A stretch of DNA of 28,471 nt from Phyllobacteriaceae bacterium. GTDB lineage: Bacteria > Pseudomonadota > Alphaproteobacteria > Rhizobiales > Ancalomicrobiaceae. Positions 26,222-28,471 of the stretch are shown here, one piece after another (position 1 is the stretch's first letter; each line of letters starts with the position of its first letter). Made by a program: the position numbers and the translations under genes. The notes under the pieces were generated by a model. It saw nothing but the letters and a program-made list of their open reading frames with translations. It was not told the origin of the DNA and did not search any database. The DNA lies in NCBI GenBank assembly GCA_012517025.1, contig JAAYVT010000666.1, positions 1-28,471 on the forward strand. The letters run 5' to 3'.

Positions 26222-26587
26222 TCAGGCGGCCTCGGCGCCCGGCTTCGGCAGCGCGGCGACCGCCGCCTCGCCGCCGCCGGCGTGCTTGGCGACCTCGGCG
26301 GCGAGGGTGGCGCGCTCCGCCTCCAAGCGGGTGGTGGCGCGGCGGCCGGCGCGGGCGGCCTTGCGATGCTTGCCCTGGCCGAGCCACACCGCGACGCCGC
26401 CGAGCAACACGCCGAGGACCACGGCGCCGAGGATCGGCAGGAACAGCGGCAGGGTCACGGCGATCGCCGGATCGTCGGGGCGGAACGGATCGAGCGACAG
26501 CGTCACCGGCCGGCGATTGGCGACGGCGAGAGCCACCACCACCATGCCGATCGGCAGGGCGAGCACCCACGTGAGGAAGCGCTTCAT
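26222..26587 (-). CDS. LapA domain (DUF1049) inner-membrane protein
   Basis: 121 residues with two membrane segments: LTWVLALPIGMVVVALAVAN (about 5-24) and LPLFLPILGAVVLGVLLGGVAVWLG (about 46-70). The NRRPVTLSLDPF stretch between them is the DUF1049 hallmark. The tail is basic and then Ala-rich and probably faces the cytoplasm as a short coiled coil. The E. coli relative LapA (YciS) works with LapB in controlling lipopolysaccharide synthesis through LpxC; this link for alphaproteobacterial members is uncertain. Follows ihfB on the same strand, a common arrangement. Confidence 0.85.
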   Translation of the reverse strand: MKRFLTWVLALPIGMVVVALAVANRRPVTLSLDPFRPDDPAIAVTLPLFLPILGAVVLGVLLGGVAVWLGQGKHRKAARAGRRATTRLEAERATLAAEVAKHAGGGEAAVAALPKPGAEAA

Positions 26588-26626
26588 AGCTCGGACCTTT
26601 CGTGTTCGCGGGGACGACGGGAGGGG

Positions 26627-26650
26627 GCCGCTCTCGCCGGCGAGAGCGGC
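26627..26650. terminator. 24-base perfect palindrome between ihfB and the LapA-domain gene
   Basis: GCCGCTCTCG (26627-26636) and CGAGAGCGGC (26641-26650) pair perfectly around CCGG, which is itself self-complementary. It starts 6 bases after the ihfB stop when read on the minus strand. No T-tract follows, so it may attenuate, stabilise the ihfB mRNA end, or be an RNA-processing point between the two genes. Confidence 0.45.
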
Positions 26651-26655
26651 GCCGC

Positions 26656-26952
26656 TCAGTCGCCGAGATCGACGCCGTCGTTGAGGCGTTCGCGCATTTC
26701 CTTGCCGGTCTTGAAGAACGGCACGTATTTCTCGGTCACCGACACCTTTTCACCGGTGCGCGGATTGCGACCGGTACGGGCGGGGCGATTCTTCACCGAA
26801 AAGGCACCGAAGCCGCGCAGCTCGACGCGATCGCCGCGCGTCAGCGCGCCGGTGATCTCGTCGAGAACCGCGTTGACGATGTGCTCGACGTCGCGCTGGT
26901 AGAGATGCGGATTGCGCTCGGCCAGCCGCTGCACCAGCTCGGACTTGATCAT
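26656..26952 (-). CDS. ihfB: Integration host factor subunit beta
   Basis: 98-residue DNA-bending protein of the HU/IHF family. MIKSELVQRLAERNPHLYQRDVE is the typical IHF-beta start. RVELRGFGAFSVKNRPARTGRNPRTG contains the beta-arm with the proline that intercalates in DNA, and the end KTGKEMRERLN is also typical. It pairs with IHF-alpha (elsewhere) to bend DNA at specific sites. Its ATG overlaps the stop codon of sppA by 4 bases (ATGA), so translation is likely coupled. An in-frame upstream extension was rejected because the family starts here. Confidence 0.96.
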   Translation of the reverse strand: MIKSELVQRLAERNPHLYQRDVEHIVNAVLDEITGALTRGDRVELRGFGAFSVKNRPARTGRNPRTGEKVSVTEKYVPFFKTGKEMRERLNDGVDLGD

Positions 26953-27929
26953 CGACCGATCCCCCCGAAATTGCTCGGATTTTCGTCGCGCGCAGGGTGC
27001 CAAACCGACTGCAGTCCGTCAAGCGAGCGCAGGGTCGCGGAAACACCTTCGAGGCCGAACGCGGCGGCGACGCCACGGGTGGCGGCGGCCGAGGCCTCCT
27101 CCATCCACGCCCAGGGCGTGTCCTTCTTGGGCTTGTGGTCGCGGATCGGCAGGTCCGCGGCGACGCCCTTGGTGGTCAGCCAGGCGCGGGCCGCGCTCTC
27201 CTCGCCGATCTCGTCGACGAGCTTCAGATCGATCGCCTGATGGCCGGTGACGACACGGCCGTCGGCGAGCTCGAGCGCGCGCTCCGGGGTCAGGCCGCGG
27301 CGCTCGGCGACCAGCCCGACGAACCACTGGTAGGTGTCGCGGATCGCCCGGTCGAGCATGGCGCGGGCCTCCGGCGAGACCGGCTTGAAGGGCATCGGCT
27401 CGGCCTTCATCGGGGAGGACTTCACCTCCTCGTATTTGACGCCGATCATGTCCATCAGCCGCGACACGTCCGGCCACTGCACCAGCACGCCGATCGAACC
27501 GGTCAGGGCCGAGCGGCGGATGACGATGCGGTCGGCGCCGAGGGCGGCCATGTAGCCGGCGGAGGCGGCGAGTGTCCCGACCCAGGCGACCGTCGGCTTC
27601 TTGGCGGAGAGCCGGCGCAGCGCGCCGTAGACGGACTCGCCCGCGGTGGTGGCGCCGCCGGGGCTGTCGATGTCGATGATCACGCCCTTGACCGCGTCGG
27701 CGTCGGCGAGGCCGTCGAGCATGGCGACGAAGTCGGCGTTCGGCGTCATCAGGCCGGAGAGGGCGACGCGGGCGACGTGCGGCGACGTCGTACCGCCGCC
27801 GAGCGCGCCGAACCGCACGGCGAGGGCGATCGCGGCCACCACCGCCAGAGAGAAAGCGGCGATCCGCCAGAAGCCGAGCCGGCGCTTGAGGCGGCGGCGG
27901 TCGGCGATCGCGTCGGGATCGAGCATCAT
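26949..27929 (-). CDS. sppA: Signal peptide peptidase SppA, 36 kDa type (S49 family)
   Basis: Membrane-anchored serine protease that degrades cleaved signal peptides. 326 residues. One N-terminal membrane anchor (about 22-41), with basic residues before it. The Ser-Lys dyad is S123 in LAASAGYMAALGAD and K175 in KSSPMKAEPM; their 52-residue spacing matches that of the short Bacillus-type SppA. The strand VKGVIIDIDSPGG and TGSIGV are family marks. ATG (one of two in tandem) with GAGGAG about ten bases upstream. Overlaps ihfB by 4 bases. It lies downstream of rpsA but is separated from it by a terminator-like hairpin. Confidence 0.94.
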   Translation of the reverse strand: MMLDPDAIADRRRLKRRLGFWRIAAFSLAVVAAIALAVRFGALGGGTTSPHVARVALSGLMTPNADFVAMLDGLADADAVKGVIIDIDSPGGATTAGESVYGALRRLSAKKPTVAWVGTLAASAGYMAALGADRIVIRRSALTGSIGVLVQWPDVSRLMDMIGVKYEEVKSSPMKAEPMPFKPVSPEARAMLDRAIRDTYQWFVGLVAERRGLTPERALELADGRVVTGHQAIDLKLVDEIGEESAARAWLTTKGVAADLPIRDHKPKKDTPWAWMEEASAAATRGVAAAFGLEGVSATLRSLDGLQSVWHPARDENPSNFGGIGR

Positions 27930-28030
27930 CGGCGGCGTCTCCTCGTGGAACCGACCCGAGGGGTAGCAGCCGGGGCGGTCGGCTTCAAGCGGTCTCGCGT
28001 CGGCGGGGACGATCGGCCGGCCGACATGCG

Positions 28031-28062
28031 AAGACCCGCGCGGGTCGCCCGGCGCGGGTCTT
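28031..28062 (-). terminator. Terminator hairpin after rpsA
   Basis: AAGACCCGCGC (28031-28041) and GCGCGGGTCTT (28052-28062) pair perfectly over 11 bp with a 10-base loop. It lies about 45 bases after the rpsA stop codon on the minus strand. The A/T ends of the stem give the short TCTT tail usual in GC-rich genomes; there is no longer T run. Being symmetric it could work in both directions, but only rpsA points into it. Confidence 0.7.
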
Positions 28063-28106
28063 GCGATCTCTTCGCGAGGGGCGGCCGGCGCGAGGCCGGC
28101 CGTCGA

Positions 28107-28471
28107 TCACTTGTCTTCGGTGCGGGCGCGCAGCGCCGCGCCGAGGATGTCGCCGAGCGAGGCACCCGAGTCGGACGAACCGAACTGGGCGATCGCCTCC
28201 TTCTCCTCGGCCACCTCGAGCGCCTTGATCGACACGCCGACCTTGCGGGTCTTGCGATCGAACTGGACGACACGGGCGTCGAGGCGCTCGCCGACGGCGA
28301 ACCGCTCCGGACGCTGGTCGTTGCGCTCGCGGGCGAGCTCCGAACGCTTGATGAAGGTGGTGAACTCGGTGTCGATGATCTTGACCTCGAGACCGCCGTC
28401 CTTCACCTCCGTCACCTCGCAGGTGACGATGGCGCCGCGACGCAGGTCGCCCGCCTTCTCGAAGGGGTCGC
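28107..28471 (-). CDS. rpsA: 30S ribosomal protein S1, C-terminal part (N-terminus beyond window)
   Basis: The last 121 residues of S1, which brings mRNA to the 30S subunit. The visible part begins DPFEKAGDLRRGAIV and holds the final S1 (OB-fold) repeat, with VTEVKDGGLEVKI, RSELARERNDQRPERFAVG and DRKTRKVGVSIKALE. The tail, with GASLGDILGAALRARTEDK, matches the C-terminus of alphaproteobacterial S1. Full-length S1 in this group is about 565 residues, so roughly 445 lie outside the window. The gene enters from the right edge and ends before a strong hairpin. Confidence 0.95.
   Translation of the reverse strand, partial: DPFEKAGDLRRGAIVTCEVTEVKDGGLEVKIIDTEFTTFIKRSELARERNDQRPERFAVGERLDARVVQFDRKTRKVGVSIKALEVAEEKEAIAQFGSSDSGASLGDILGAALRARTEDK

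Noticed and set aside
26588..26655. CRISPR or other repeat array at the ihfB/LapA palindrome
   Set aside because: There is only one palindrome, with no repeated unit or spacers. No direct-repeat array was seen anywhere in the window.

Overview
This is a GC-rich bacterial chromosome segment with dense coding on both strands. It reads as an alphaproteobacterium, most likely of the order Hyphomicrobiales (Rhizobiales). The evidence is the set of protein types: a TTG-started AccD with a degenerate zinc finger, a trpF-trpB-trpA-accD-folC block, a MaeB hybrid malic enzyme, an rpsA-sppA-ihfB-lapA-type block, and a dnaK preceded by an RpoH-like promoter. Both ends are cut inside genes: dnaK on the left lacks its C-terminus, and rpsA on the right lacks its N-terminus. 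I saw no tRNA, rRNA, CRISPR array, insertion sequence or prophage.

Layout. 0-2.4 kb: dnaK (minus) with its heat-shock-type promoter, then a VOC/glyoxalase-fold protein. 2.4-6.3 kb: alkB (plus) runs tail-to-tail into an acyltransferase-3 membrane protein (minus), which is divergent from recQ (plus). 6.3-7.6 kb: a compact minus-strand operon of a DUF134 DNA-binding protein, a NifX/NifB-type metallocluster-binding protein and a PaaI-like thioesterase, with a palindrome just before the first gene. 7.9-9.5 kb: an unusual lactate/malate dehydrogenase family enzyme and a YqaA-like membrane protein. 9.5-10.5 kb: a topAI-yjhQ type toxin-antitoxin operon with a highly structured leader. 10.5-17 kb: coaBC (minus), divergent from trpF-trpB-trpA-accD-folC (plus). 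17-21.8 kb: class A PBP and maeB (minus). 22-24.2 kb: a small membrane protein, a CHAD-domain protein and a UPF0114 membrane protein (plus). 24.2-28.5 kb: mepA, an ornithine cyclodeaminase family protein, a LapA-domain protein, ihfB, sppA and rpsA, all on the minus strand.

Most of this is housekeeping: protein folding, DNA repair, tryptophan, fatty acid, folate and CoA synthesis, peptidoglycan synthesis and cleavage, and translation.

The most interesting region is the topAI leader. It holds a candidate five-codon leader peptide. The last three codons of that peptide form one arm of an 11-bp stem, and the other arm reaches the topAI ribosome binding site. The stem encloses two further hairpins. 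This is the architecture expected for control by ribosome stalling. Second in interest is the DUF134/NifX-like/thioesterase operon with its inverted repeat.
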